Source: Streptomyces sp. SCL15-4
GTDB taxonomy: Bacteria; Actinomycetota; Actinomycetes; Streptomycetales; Streptomycetaceae
NCBI RefSeq assembly: GCF_033366695.1
Contig: NZ_JAOBTQ010000001.1
Coordinates: 1 to 64,000, forward strand
Reading direction: 5' to 3'
Length of the DNA stretch: 64,000 bases
Of the stretch, positions 35,852 to 45,210 are shown piece by piece. Positions within the stretch are counted from its first letter, which is position 1. The number at the start of each line of letters is the position of its first letter. Under the pieces are notes generated by a model. That model ran no database searches and was not told the origin of the DNA. It was given only the letters and a program-made list of their open reading frames with translations. The position numbers and the translations under genes were made by a program.

Positions 35852-36764
35852 GGTCCGTCTTCAAAGGGATCTTGCCCAGAGCAGGAGTGACGCGAGTGTG
35901 ACCGCTGCCTCGTAGGAAGTAGCGGTCTTGTCGTACCGGGTGGCGATGCCGCGGAAGCCCTTGAGCTTGTTGAAGCAGCGTTCGACGACGTTCCGTCGGC
36001 GGTAGATCTCCCGGTTGAAGCCCGGCGGCCGACCACCGCCGCTCCCGCGATTGTGCCGGTGCCGCAGTTGGTCGGCCTTTTCGGGAATCGTGTGCGGGAT
36101 GCCGCGTTGCCGGAGGTAGCTGCGGAAGCCGCGCGAGCTGTATGCCTTGTCCGCGATCACATGGTCAGGTCGGCGGCGTGGCCGGCCCGGGCCGGTGCGA
36201 GGAACACGGATCCTGTCCAGCAGGGCTTGTGCGCAGAGCTGTCGTGGCGCTGGCCTGGTGTGATCAGGAGCGCGAGAGGGCGGCCCCTTCCGTCGCAGGC
36301 GAGGTGGACCTTGGTTGTCAGTCCTCCTCGGGATCGGCCGAGGGCGTGATCGTCCGGTTCGTCCGGCCGGTACCTCCCCCTTTTCGGCCGGTGGCGGCAG
36401 CGTGCTGGTGAGCGCGGACGATGGTGGAGTCGATCTGGACCAGCCAGTCGATGTCACCGGTGGCGTCGGCCCGGGCCTGTATCTGCTGCAGGGCCCGGGT
36501 GAACACGCCGTCCAGGGCGTAGCGGCGGAAGCGGGTGTAGACCGTCTGCCACGGCCCGTAGCGTTCGGGCAGGTCACGCCAGGAGATCCCGGTACGGATC
36601 TTGTAGACCATCCCGTTGATGACCTGCCGGTCTGCCACCCGGGGCCGGCCTGTCGCGGCCCGCGGTATCAGCGGAGCGACCAACTCCCACTCCTGATCAG
36701 TAAGTTCATGGCGGCGAATCACCCCACCATGATCCACCACCAGATGATCTTTGAAGACGGACCC
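35852..36764 (-). mobile_element. IS5-family insertion sequence, copy 1 (913 bp)
   Basis: Terminal inverted repeats start GGGTCCGTCTTCAAA at both ends and the element is flanked by TA on each side. It sits in the ku reading frame. A related copy in the same orientation lies at 37031-37945, so the ku middle segment is caught between two ISs. Confidence 0.85.
35861..36740 (-). pseudogene. Transposase of IS copy 1, frameshifted
   Basis: The first frame (GTG 36740 to 36318) encodes the DDE N-terminal half: LTDQEWELVAPLIPRAATGR, GISWRDLPERYGPW and the first catalytic Asp in VQIDSTIVRAHQHA. It ends PSADPEED at the normal -1 frameshift position. The second frame has HVIADKAYSSRGFRSYLRQR (second Asp) and VVERCFNKLKGFRGIATRYD (Glu). 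A further one-base deletion near 36240 relative to copy 2 breaks the second half, so this copy cannot make its own transposase. Confidence 0.8.
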
Positions 36765-36767
36765 TAG

Positions 36768-37028
36768 TTCACCGAGGACCACAGCATCCATTTCCACCAG
36801 TTCCATCTGCGCGACCAGGGCAGGGTCCGCTATCGCAAGGTGTGCGAGCTGGAGGACCGCGAGGTCTCTCAGGACGAGATCGGCAAGGGCTACGAGGTGT
36901 CCAAGGACCAGGTCGTCCCGATCACGGACGAGGATCTGAGCAACCTGCCGCTGCCGACCGCGAAGGCGATCGAGATCGACGCGTTCGTGCCGCTGGGATC
37001 GGTCAACCCGATCCGGATCGGCGAGGGC
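36768..37028 (+). pseudogene. ku: ku, middle segment between two IS copies
   Basis: The frame TEDHSIHFHQFHLRDQGRVR, then KVCELEDREVSQDEIGKG through DAFVPLGSVNPIRIGEG, corresponds to Ku residues 26-112. It is very close to the ku at the left edge. It is cut at 37029 by IS copy 2. The remaining two thirds of ku are not found on the far side of that IS, so that part is deleted or was displaced. Confidence 0.9.
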
Positions 37029-37030
37029 TA

Positions 37031-37945
37031 GGGTCCGTCTTCAAACGGATCTTGCCCAGAGCAGGAACGACGCGAGACTGACCGCTGCCTCGTATGAGGT
37101 GGCGGTCTTTTCGTATCTGGTAGCGATGCCGCGGAAGCCCTTGAGTCGATTGAAGCAGCGCTCGATCGTGTTGCGCCGTCGGTAGGTCTCCCGGTCAAAC
37201 CCTGGCGGTCGGCCGCCGTGGCCACCGCGCTTCAGCCGGTGCCGCCGCTGGTCAGTCTTCTCGGGGATGGTGTGTGCAATGCCGCGTTGTCGCAGGTAGG
37301 CACGGAAGCCTCGGGAGCTGTAAGCCTTGTCTGCGATGACCCGGTCGGGCCTGCAGCGCGGTCGGCCAGTGCCGGTGCGCGGAACCCGGATCCGTTCCAG
37401 CAGAGGACGTGCACAGACACTGTCGTGGCGTTGGCCGGGTGTCACCAGGATCGCCAGCGGGCGGCCCTTGCCGTCGCAGGCAAGGTGGATCTTGGTCGTT
37501 AGTCCGCCTCGGGATCGGCCGAGGGCGTGATCGTCCGGTTCGTCCGGCCGGTGCCGCCCCCTTTTCGGCCGGTGGCGGCGGCGTGCTGGTGAGCGCGGAC
37601 GATGGTGGAGTCGATCTGGACCAGCCAGTCGATGTCGCCGGCCGCGTCGGCATGGGCCTGGATCTGCTGCAGGGCCCGGGTGAACACGCCGTCCAGGGCG
37701 TAGCGGCGGAAGCGGGTGTAGACGCTCTTCCATGGCCCGTAGCGTTCGGGCAGGTCACGCCAGGAGATCCCGGTACGGATCTTGTAGACCATCCCGTTGA
37801 TGACCTGCCGGTCTGCCACCCGGGGCCGGCCTGTCGCGGCCCGCGGTATCAGCGGAGCGAGCAACTCCCACTCCTGATCAGTAAGTTCATGGCGGCGAAT
37901 CACCCCACCATGATCCACCACCCGATGATCTTTGAAGACGGACCC
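37031..37945 (-). mobile_element. IS5-family insertion sequence, copy 2 (915 bp)
   Basis: It has the same GGGTCCGTCTTCAAA inverted repeats and TA flanks as copy 1. The bodies differ at scattered positions, so these are related but not recent identical duplicates. Confidence 0.85.
37041..37921 (-). CDS. IS5-family transposase made by -1 frameshifting (copy 2)
   Basis: The first frame runs GTG 37921 to 37499 with LTDQEWELLAPLIPRAATGR and VQIDSTIVRAHQHA. The second, in the -1 frame, ends at 37041 and holds GRSRGGLTTKIHLACDGKG, RVIADKAYSSRGF and IERCFNRLKGFRGIATRY. Together they supply the DDE triad of a DDE_Tnp_1-type enzyme. A run of AAAAGGGGG (minus strand, 37557-37565) just after TGR is a plausible slippage site. 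Unlike copy 1, no other frame break is seen, so this copy may be active and could move copy 1 in trans. Confidence 0.82.
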
Positions 37946-38430
37946 TAGTTGGCAGTTGTGCTGGACATGGGGAGTGGACGGTGGGGATGGATCGTTCCGG
38001 ACGGTTTGTGGGAGATTGCGAAGCCGTTGCTGCCGCCGGCGCGGGCCCGGCCGCAAGGGGGCGGGGTCGCGAACATCGATGATGAGGCGGTCTTCGCCGC
38101 GATCATTTACGTGCTGGTCAGCGGCTGCGCCTGGCGGGCACTGCCGCCGTGCTTCGGAGCGTCGAAGTCGACCGTGCATCGCCGCTTCGCCATCTGGTCT
38201 CGTGCGGGAGTCTGGGGACGCCTGCATCAGCAGGTGCTGCAGCTCCTGGACGAGCAGAACTTGGTCGACCTGTCCCGCGCGGTCCTCGACTCCGCGCATG
38301 TGAGGGCCAAAAAAGGGGCGAACTTGCAGGTCCGAGCCCCGTGGACCGGGGTAAGCCCGGTTCCAAGATGCACGTCCTGTCCGACGCGCACGGACTGCCG
38401 CTACGCGTCGGGATCTCTGCGGCCAACACT

Positions 38431-39315
38431 GAGCGTTTTCAGCGTTGCCTCTCCAGGGTGAGGATGGCTTTGGCGATGACGGTCATGCGGTTCGGGCTGA
38501 TGCGGGATCTGCGGAAGATCTGCCAGGACTTCAGCCGTGCCATGCCGTGTTCGACCGGTGCCCGGGCTGCGGCCAGGGCCCGGTTGACGGTGCGCTGGGT
38601 GAGGGTGAGCTCGCCGCCCGGTGGCCGTTTGAGTCCAGTGGTGACCCAGGGGCCGGCGCCGGTGTAGGCACGGTCGGCGAGGACAGGGACACCCTGGCGT
38701 TCGCAGATCCGGATGATGCGATGGGTGCGGGCTGCCGTCAGATCGTGGGTGCGACCCGACAGGGCGGGCGAGATCCACAGCAGCTCGCCGGCCGGATCAG
38801 TGAGGACCTGGACGTTCACGCCGTGCCGGCGGTGCTTGGCCGAGTAGTCAGCCCGGCTGTCACCGACGCGGTCGCACTCGGCGAGAGGGCCGTCCAGGAG
38901 GACGAAGTCCGGATCGTGCTCGCGCAGCGTCTTGAGTAGGCCAGGGGCTCGCTCGGCGAGCAGGTCGGTCACGCTGATGACGTACGCGTGGACGGTGCCG
39001 ACGGATATCCCGAACCCGGCCGCGATCCGGGCGAGGGTGTCGTGGCGGCGCAGGTACACCAGAGCGACGAGCGCACGCTGGTGCGGCGGGAGTTTGCACC
39101 GTCGGTCACCCTCGCGGGTGACGATGAGCATGGTGACCCACAGGACCAGGGCGTGGGGCAGGTCGAGTGCGGCAGGATGGGGAACCAACAGGGCTCCTGT
39201 GCCGGTGGGTTGAGACGTCGAACACCTCTCTCAACGGCACGGGGGCTTTGTGCGTTGCGGCCCTCACCTCGACCTGACCGGCGTCACCCGACCAGTGGCC
39301 ACGCTGAAAACGCTC
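38431..39315 (-). mobile_element. Nested IS (885 bp, IS5 family, ISL2-like)
   Basis: Inverted ends GAGCGTTTTCAGCG (38431) and its complement (ending 39315) bound the element. It is flanked by a 3-bp duplication ACT (38428-38430 and 39316-39318). Removing the IS and one ACT restores the host transposase reading SGISAANTHDSQALK, proving the insertion. Confidence 0.92.
38439..39188 (-). CDS. Transposase of the nested IS
   Basis: The 249-aa DDE_Tnp_4-type transposase is intact. An N-terminal helix-turn-helix ([20 protein letters not shown]) is followed by the first catalytic Asp in [14 protein letters not shown], the second in [15 protein letters not shown], and Glu in [15 protein letters not shown]. 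The host-joining ends and target duplication are preserved, so this element could still be mobile. It is transcribed opposite to the host IS gene. Confidence 0.92.
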   Translation of the reverse strand: MVPHPAALDLPHALVLWVTMLIVTREGDRRCKLPPHQRALVALVYLRRHDTLARIAAGFGISVGTVHAYVISVTDLLAERAPGLLKTLREHDPDFVLLDGPLAECDRVGDSRADYSAKHRRHGVNVQVLTDPAGELLWISPALSGRTHDLTAARTHRIIRICERQGVPVLADRAYTGAGPWVTTGLKRPPGGELTLTQRTVNRALAAARAPVEHGMARLKSWQIFRRSRISPNRMTVIAKAILTLERQR

Positions 39316-39669
39316 ACTCACGACAGCCAGGCCCTGAAGTCGATGCTGTCCCATTTCCACATGGGACACGAATCCCACGCGGCCGATTCCAAGCCTCAGC
39401 GCCTCCATGCCGACAAGGCATACGACGTGCCTCACCTGCGGCGATGGTTATGGGGTAAGCGCATCGGGGTCTGCATCGCCCGCAAGGGCATCGACTCCAG
39501 TGAACGGCTCGGCCGACGTAGGTGGGTCATCGAGCGCACCATGTCCTGGTTGACCGGCTACCGCCGACTCAACCATCGCTACGAACGGAAACCAGGCAAC
39601 TACCTGGCCTTTCTCGGACTCGCAGCCGCCCTGTGCTGCTACAAACGACTCCTCAAACTGACCATGTAG

Positions 39670-40139
39670 GACACGGTCTAACTACGGCTCCATGCTCGCC
39701 GCGTGGATACGCAGTCACACCCACGTGTTCTGTCTGACCCCGCCCAGAGCCACGAAGACCTCCTCCTCGCCACTCGCCCGGCCACCGGACTTCTCCCTCC
39801 CCGCCCGGCCGCGACTGCGCCTGCGGCTTTCGCATGGTGACGTATCAGCCCAGCAGCCCAAACCCCCACCCGGGCCGCCCCTGTCCGGCTCGAAGCCGCC
39901 TACGGCACGGACGAAGCCGTACGCCTCCTGCACAACTACCACCACCACAACACCCGCGACCCCGCCGCCCTGCGAGACGCCTGGACCGACACGGTCCTGA
40001 CCCTGTGGCCGGTGTGGTGGCAGCGCCTCGGCCAGCCCATCGCCGCCCACACCCCTCGATCCAGCCGTCGAAGCACGCCTGACCCGCCTCGAAAACGCCC
40101 GCGGCGTCGCCGGCGGGGACTCCTGCTGCCGGCAGCGCA
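39670..40139 (+). other. Gap with a plasmid-type gene scar
   Basis: A plus-strand patch at about 39880-40030 reads VRLEAAYGTDEAVRLLHNYH, then RDAWTDTVLTLWPVWWQR, clearly coding but without start or end. It is followed by an IS5 remnant. Confidence 0.45.
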
Positions 40140-40532
40140 ATTACCGGACGGCAGCCGGACAGCCAGGACATCGTGCGTTCGATGACCCAGCGGCGGTGGC
40201 TCAATTGTTCACTGGATTCGATGCCTTTGCGCGCAATCCGTACTCCGATGCGTTGGCCACGTAACCATTTCCGCAGGTCGGCGCGACCGTAGGCTTAATC
40301 CGCGTGGAAGCGCTGGGGCTTGAAGTACCGGCCGCGGTGAGGGTCGTGTCTCGTTTGGTGACCCTCCACCATCGGCTTCAGCCCTTCGCTGTCGTGGGTG
40401 TCGCCAGCGGAAGACGCCGACGAGGAGGGGCAGGCCGTTCGCGTCCGACAGGACATGCATCCTGGAACCCGGCTTGCCCCGGTCCACGGGCGCGCACAGG
40501 GGGAAGCGCGGCATCGTCCCCATCGATGTCAT
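40140..40532 (-). pseudogene. IS5-type transposase remnant
   Basis: On the minus strand one frame holds VDRGKPGSRMHVLSDANGLP (from 40490), and another holds RRWVIERTMSWLSGCRP (to 40150). A stop and frame shifts lie between them. It is the same family as the interrupted gene at 37949-39669 but an independent, decayed copy. Confidence 0.75.
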
Positions 40533-40854
40533 CCAACGTCCACCCCCGCGGAGTCCACTTGCTGCAGTGGAGACCGGGCATCACCGCTTGTGCACCACGG
40601 CATCGGAGACGCGGCGTCCGATACACGGCATCGGGTGCGCTCGATGGTCGGCCTCCCGGTCCCGGTGCGGGTTCGGGCTCCTGCAGGCGATGCGCCTGCA
40701 GGTCATCTGGGCGCTCCAGGTGCGCTGCTTCGACATCGTCCTGTGCCGCCTAGCGGTCCGCGGCGGCGCGGAAGTGTCGGCCGCCCTGGTAGAGGCACAG
40801 CCCCTCGGCCATGAGAGGGCGGGCTTCCACTCGGCGGACATCACGCATACAAGC
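40533..40854. other. Gap without a gene
   Basis: This is GC-rich with no recognisable frame; the IS5 remnant upstream may have extended into it. Confidence 0.35.
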
Positions 40855-41184
40855 TCAACTAGTCAGAGCGAGGTGCCCGCTCATTGCGGCGCCACAGAAG
40901 GCCAATGCCGCGACAGCTGCTACGGTCTGTGACACTACACTCACCCGGTATCCCATTCGGAACAAGCCGATCGCCGAGAGGAGTACCAAGCCCCCGAATC
41001 CTCCCGTGCAGACGAAAACAGGCGTCAGCGACGCGTGGGGGTCCGGCTCGAAAGGGTTGAAGTCGGTCCGCGCCAGTCCGGTCAGCAAGGCAACGATTCC
41101 GATGATGGCGTCCAGTAACCACAGCAGGACAGCGAAGAGCACGTCTTCACCTATGCTGCGGCGGGATGGTGAATGATGGTTCAT
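40855..41184 (-). CDS. Small membrane protein (DUF6234-like)
   Basis: The ATG at 41182-41184 is chosen; the frame is open seven codons further to a GTG. The 109-aa product has a short Ser/Arg head, two clear membrane helices (EDVLFAVLLWLLDAIIGIVA and GGFGGLVLLSAIGLFRMGYR), then a third hydrophobic stretch (VVSQTVAAVAALAFCGAA). The arrangement resembles Streptomyces DUF6234 proteins, judged from memory. It is in an IS-rich setting, so it may have come with mobile DNA. Confidence 0.7.
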   Translation of the reverse strand: MNHHSPSRRSIGEDVLFAVLLWLLDAIIGIVALLTGLARTDFNPFEPDPHASLTPVFVCTGGFGGLVLLSAIGLFRMGYRVSVVSQTVAAVAALAFCGAAMSGHLALTS

Positions 41185-41261
41185 GAGCCAATCTTCTCCG
41201 TGCACGACAGGCTGGGGCCTGAGTACGCATACTCAGGCCCCGCCCTTGATTCAGTGGTTCC

Positions 41262-42463
41262 TTACCTGAGGGCACGCTCCAGCACGTTCGCATACAGCCG
41301 TGCACCGGCGATCTTCGGGTGGAAAGACGCCATACCTACTTCGAGTAGGCCGGTCTTGTCCGCTTGGGACAGGCCAGTCTTGACGATGCCGTGCACATCT
41401 TCTGGGTCACCGCGCACGGCCTTGCCCTCGAACTCGTCGCGTGGGTCGGCGAAAACGACGTTCGCGCCCGACTGGGTTCCCGCATCTGCCGCAGCACCCT
41501 TCATCTCCTCGTCTAGGGTGTCCGCAACCGAGTTCAACCAGGGCGCTTCCTCCGTGCCGATTCCGGGGACGCACTGTCCGCCAGCGGACAGCAGCTGCGG
41601 GTATCCCATGAGGATGATGCGGGCTTGCGGAGCACGCTTGTGTATTTCGGAGAGGACGTTGGCGATGCGCGGACGGACCTGTTCGTGTAGCCACTTGGGG
41701 GCCCAGTCCTTGAGCGGCCCGGTGTCTCCGGAAGCGTCCTTGCCCGTGTCCGGGTCCTTGTTCCCGATTGCGGTGTCCTGGCACAGATCCAGCCCGGCCT
41801 TCAGTGCACACTGCATGAACACATCGGTGAACCGGGCGTCGTTACCGCCGACCGACAGAGTGACCCGGGTGGTGTTGTTGTCGAGGTAACCCGCGTCCGT
41901 CTGCGCCACTTCGCTGTTCTGGCCGTCACGAAGCATGTTGAAGGTACGTGCTCCGGAGCAGGCCACGAACTGGTAGTCCATCTTGGGGTCGAGGGCGTCG
42001 GCCATGGTCCCGATGAAGACCGACTCCCCAGGCAGAACGGCCTGCCTAGACCAGGCGAGCGTGGAACGGTGGCAGCTGTCCCACGCGTTGTCGCTGTTCT
42101 TGTCGTAGTGGTCGGTCTCCGGATAGAAGTCGCCGCCTCCTGGCGCGCTGGCGCCCTCGCCGGAGGAGTACGGGTCGCCCATCGCGACGATGGAGTCGGC
42201 CGGCTTACCCGGCAGAGGCTGGAAGGCCACAGCGCCCCAGGCGATGTCCTCGTCTGCGGTTCCGTCGCCGGCCGCGTTCGACAATTCGACTCGCGGGGTG
42301 CCGGTGAAGTGGAACGCACCCAGGCTGACCCATCGGCATGCGCGCTGGAGCACGTAACGCTGGGGGCTGGTGCTGTCCGTGCCCAGCACCTTGTAGGCGG
42401 CCTGCCGGGTCTGTGCGCCAGTGTCGGGCAGGTGGACCAGGACGCGTGCCCAGTTGAGGTTCT
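41262..42463 (-). pseudogene. SGNH-type secreted hydrolase, 5-prime truncated, nucleophile changed
   Basis: The visible part covers about 400 codons. A beta-rich head (RVLVHLPDTGAQTRQAAYKV, then CRWVSLGAFHF) is followed by an SGNH hydrolase domain with AMGDPYSSGEG, DYQFVACSGARTFNM, LSVGGNDARFTDVFMQCAL and the C-terminal ASFHPKIAGARLYANV. In active members the first block is GDSYSSGEG; here Ser has become Pro, so the nucleophile is lost. In frame, a TAG precedes the head near 42463 and no start or signal peptide follows, so the 5-prime end is missing. Confidence 0.8.
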
Positions 42464-42825
42464 AGTGTGGGAGCAGCACGGGCCCCGGATACTGGCCGAG
42501 GCGCACCGGATCGGCAGGACAGTACGCAGTTGCTGCCGGTAAGCCTCACCACCATGGACCGCCCGGCTCGTGCGACAGCAGGCCGCCCTCCGCCTGAGAT
42601 GGCCGGCCTGCGGAGGCGCGGCTCGGCCGCCCGGGTAGCCGATACACCGGCGGCCGGCCGCCGCACCGGGCGGGCCGGGGCTCGCGGGAGCAGTCATGCT
42701 GGGGTCCACCCACATGGCTGGCCGGTGATTGCCTCCTGGCGGCCCGGGCAGTTCCGGCCGGCGCCGGCAGCACTCGTCGTCTCCTCGTCCTTGGGGATGA
42801 GCGGAGCAACAAGTTGCCGCACCGC
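42464..42825. other. Gap without a gene
   Basis: Nothing recognisable is seen. The SGNH gene ends abruptly at its left border and a truncated minus-strand gene begins at its right. Confidence 0.35.
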
Positions 42826-43400
42826 TCAGGAACGCCGTTGCGGCAGTCGGCCCGCCGCGGCACGGATGCGCAGCACGCGGAGCTGGCCGAGTCGTTGCTG
42901 CAGGAGGTACTGGGCGGTGCGGTGCCGGGCCTGTTCGGCGGCTTCCTGGGCGGCCTGGTGTGCGGTGGGGTGGCGGCGCAGGACCATCTCGTACACCGCC
43001 TCTGCCTCCGTGTCGGCTTCATCGCTGCGCAGCAGCCGCTTGAGGGCGCTGGTGCGGCGTTCGGCCAGGATGCGGTCGGCCGCTTCCCGTTCGGTGAGGG
43101 ACTGAAGTTCCGGCCGGCTGTCGTCGAGCCGGCTGGCCTTGGTGAGCAGGGACTGGGTGTCGGCCGTGCACCGGTCGGTGAGCCGGGCGACTTCGTCAGG
43201 GTCGTCGAGGTCTGCGCGGACGGTGACGGCCAGGTCGACCGCTTCCTTCAGGATGTCCTGGATGCGCTGCCGGTGGGTGCACTGCGGGCACACGCCGGTC
43301 GCGTCCGGCAGACCGCACTCCGCGTAGGGGGCAGACCGGCGCGCCTGCGCGGCGGCTTCCTGCTGTGCACGGCGGCAGGCTGCCACCGCCCGCCGCTCCT
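42826..43400 (-). pseudogene. C-terminal part of an unrecognised helical protein
   Basis: The minus strand encodes about 190 residues of a charged helical protein: VAACRRAQQEAAAQARRSAP, a Cys pair (AECGLPDATGVCPQC), then long helices (HPTAHQAAQEAAEQARHRTA) to the stop at 42826. The start is missing; near 43400 the frame runs into the DUF6233-like gene of the other strand. It resembles plasmid-encoded transfer or replication proteins only in general character. Confidence 0.5.
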
Positions 43401-43415
43401 GGACCGCGGCGGCGC

Positions 43416-43849
43416 CTGTGGTCCAGGCGCCAGGTGCCCGACGGCTGGAGGTACGAGGTGGGCCTACCGGCGTACCGAAACGGCCCCGGGGACTGCCTGC
43501 CGAGTACCGGGTCTGGGTGCGCGCTCCGGACCATGTGCGGCCCGTGGACGGCGTCGCATACGACCGGGTGCCCACGAAGTACCTGCCGAAGCCGTCGCTC
43601 GTGGAGCAGGCCCTCGGGCCGAGCCGTCCGTCGGGCTGGGTGATGGCCAAGGCCGGCGGTCGCGGCCGGGGCGGTGTCGTGCACGCCGTCGACTGCGACG
43701 AGGCCCCGGCCGGGGCGCCGGTGCTGCCGCTGGAGCGGGCCCTGGACGTGGCACAGCAGCCGGACGTCCGGCTGTGCTCACTGTGCGGCGCCGCCGCCGA
43801 ACTGGACCCCGTCCTCAAGGGCTTCGGCGAGGGCTTGGGCGAGCAGTAA
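43416..43849 (+). pseudogene. DUF6233-like gene, N-terminally cut and frameshifted
   Basis: The first frame reads LWSRRQVPDGWRYEVGLPAY. Near 43500 it shifts to EYRVWVRAPDHVRPVDGVAY, then KAGGRGRGGVVHAVDCDEAP and LCSLCGAAAELDPVLKGFGE to the stop. This is a short Streptomyces family with a C-terminal CxxC pair. The start is missing and a one-base shift splits the remainder. A second member, also frameshifted, is at 61611-62098. Confidence 0.65.
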
Positions 43850-43881
43850 GTCGCCGTGGCGTCCTGTCCGTCCCGCGCTCG

Positions 43882-44472
43882 TTAGCGGCGGGTGACGGTG
43901 TAGCCCGCGTCGTTGACGGCGCGGGTCCACACGTCGCGGTTGAACCACTTGGTGATGTCCGGCTGCATCTCGGTGATGGTGCGCATCCGGGCCTGCCAGT
44001 CGTGTCCGGCCGGGCCGCGGCTGCCGTCGCACCCGGCGCAGCCGTCCTCGCCGTGGATGTGGCCAGCCATCCAGGCGTTGACCGCCACGTTGAAGATGAC
44101 CGCGTACAGGTCGCCGCCGGTCTGGGCCAGGGAGTCCGGCACCCCGGCGAGGACCAAGGCGAGCTCCGGATTGTCGATCGGCGGCATCGGGGCCTGCCCG
44201 GCGTCCTTCTCGCTGCTGCTCTCCTCGTAGGAGGCCTGGCTCTGCGCAAGCCGGTCGGCCAGGACGGAGGCGTCGAAGTACCGCCAGGCGGAACGCACCT
44301 GGATCCCGAGCCGTTCCGCCACGGTGCTGATGTTCTTCTCGATCGTGTCCTCGACCGTCGACGGCGCGAACGTCACCCCCCGGTGAGCCAGTTCCGCGAG
44401 CGTCTGGGCAACGGCTTCTTTACCGGTCCTGAGTAGTCGGCGTACAGAAAATCCCGGTGAGAACGTTACACA
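43882..44472 (-). CDS. Hypothetical protein, start unclear
   Basis: The frame is convincing from about 44470 downward: RRLLRTGKEAVAQTLAELAH, TIEKNISTVAERLGIQVRSA, a helical middle (NPELALVLAGVPDSLAQTGG), and CAGCDGSRGPAGHDWQAR near the C-terminus, ending WTRAVNDAGYTVTRR. There is no ATG or GTG with a ribosome site at the front; the first conserved-looking residues follow a GTA codon. The gene is either 5-prime truncated or uses an unusual start. The CxxC may bind metal. Similar proteins seem to be plasmid-borne. Confidence 0.55.
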   Translation of the reverse strand, partial: CVTFSPGFSVRRLLRTGKEAVAQTLAELAHRGVTFAPSTVEDTIEKNISTVAERLGIQVRSAWRYFDASVLADRLAQSQASYEESSSEKDAGQAPMPPIDNPELALVLAGVPDSLAQTGGDLYAVIFNVAVNAWMAGHIHGEDGCAGCDGSRGPAGHDWQARMRTITEMQPDITKWFNRDVWTRAVNDAGYTVTRR

Positions 44473-44630
44473 TCCAGCCCCACCCACCCGCGGCCCAGCC
44501 GGGTGACACCGGCCCGGAACCGCCCGGCCGGGCCGCGGAGACAAACCGAAGGCCCGGTGTCCGTGGCACCGCTGCGGAACGCGTCCACCGACGGCACACG
44601 GGCACCGGGCCCAGAACAGGAACAGCAGCC

Positions 44631-44951
44631 TCAGCCCTCTTCCCAGTCCACGCTGCCCACACCCGTGCTGAGCGGGCCATCACACCGGGCGGAACTTGTA
44701 ACATGATCACCGGGGTTCAGCGTGATCCAATCACCGGTTTGGTCGGCCATCCAACCGCAGACCACCTTGACGCGGAAGGCGATAGCCCTGTTGGTGTTGT
44801 TCCTACAATCGGCTACGCCATAGCTCCCACCACCACCAACGTAGGTGTGGCAGGTAAGTTCCTTGCCCTGCACGCCGGCGGACGATGGCCCAGCAAAGGA
44901 CAGCGTCAGTGCCATGCCGACGAGCGCGGCAACAGCAGCCTTACGGAACAT
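44631..44951 (-). CDS. Small secreted four-cysteine protein
   Basis: ATG 44949-44951 has AAGGAGGAAC seven bases upstream. The 106-aa product has a signal peptide (AAVAALVGMALTLSFAGPSSAG) and a mature domain of about 78 residues with four Cys (LTCHTYVG, VADCRNN, VVCGWM and SARCDG), which fits two disulfides in a compact beta fold. It ends SVDWEEG. Mature small secreted proteins of this type include inhibitors and signalling factors. No named family is recognised. Confidence 0.8.
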   Translation of the reverse strand: MFRKAAVAALVGMALTLSFAGPSSAGVQGKELTCHTYVGGGGSYGVADCRNNTNRAIAFRVKVVCGWMADQTGDWITLNPGDHVTSSARCDGPLSTGVGSVDWEEG

Positions 44952-45210
44952 GCATGTTCCTCCTTGTGGTAGCACTGCCACCGAACCTAGAACCGAGCTG
45001 GTGCGACCCGCGAGGGCAGGCAGGGGTACGACGAGGCGCGCGGGATCACGACAGTGGCGCGCGACAGTGCCGACGCGCTCCCGCACACGGTCGGCCGTCG
45101 GCGCCCGGCACCATCCCGGCGCCGTCCCGGGCGGACCCGCCCGCGCCCGGCCGGGGACACCGGCCCGGAACCGCCCGGAGGCGCCGACGACGTGTGGCAG
45201 GGTGCGGGCC

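Larger units (their letters stand above)
37949..39669 (+). mobile_element. Third IS5-type transposase gene, interrupted by a nested IS
   Basis: The first part (to 38430) encodes WGWIVPDGLWEIAKPLLPPA, CAWRALPPCFGASKSTVHRR and LDSAHVRAKK. At A6G4 (38309-38318) the frame must slip by -1 to continue RGELAGPSPVDRGKPGSKMH, a natural frameshift site in this family. The gene stops at the nested IS (38431-39315) and resumes as HDSQALKSMLSHFHMGH, KAYDVPHLRRWLWG and RRRWVIERTMSWLTGYRRLN, ending at 39669. Its left end abuts IS copy 2 and lacks a clear inverted repeat, so that end may have been trimmed. Confidence 0.85.

Noticed and set aside
44500..45175. 23-bp direct match near 44504 and 45156
   Set aside because: The shared GC-rich string lies in non-coding Gly/Pro-like sequence and has no defined ends; probably chance in GC-rich DNA.
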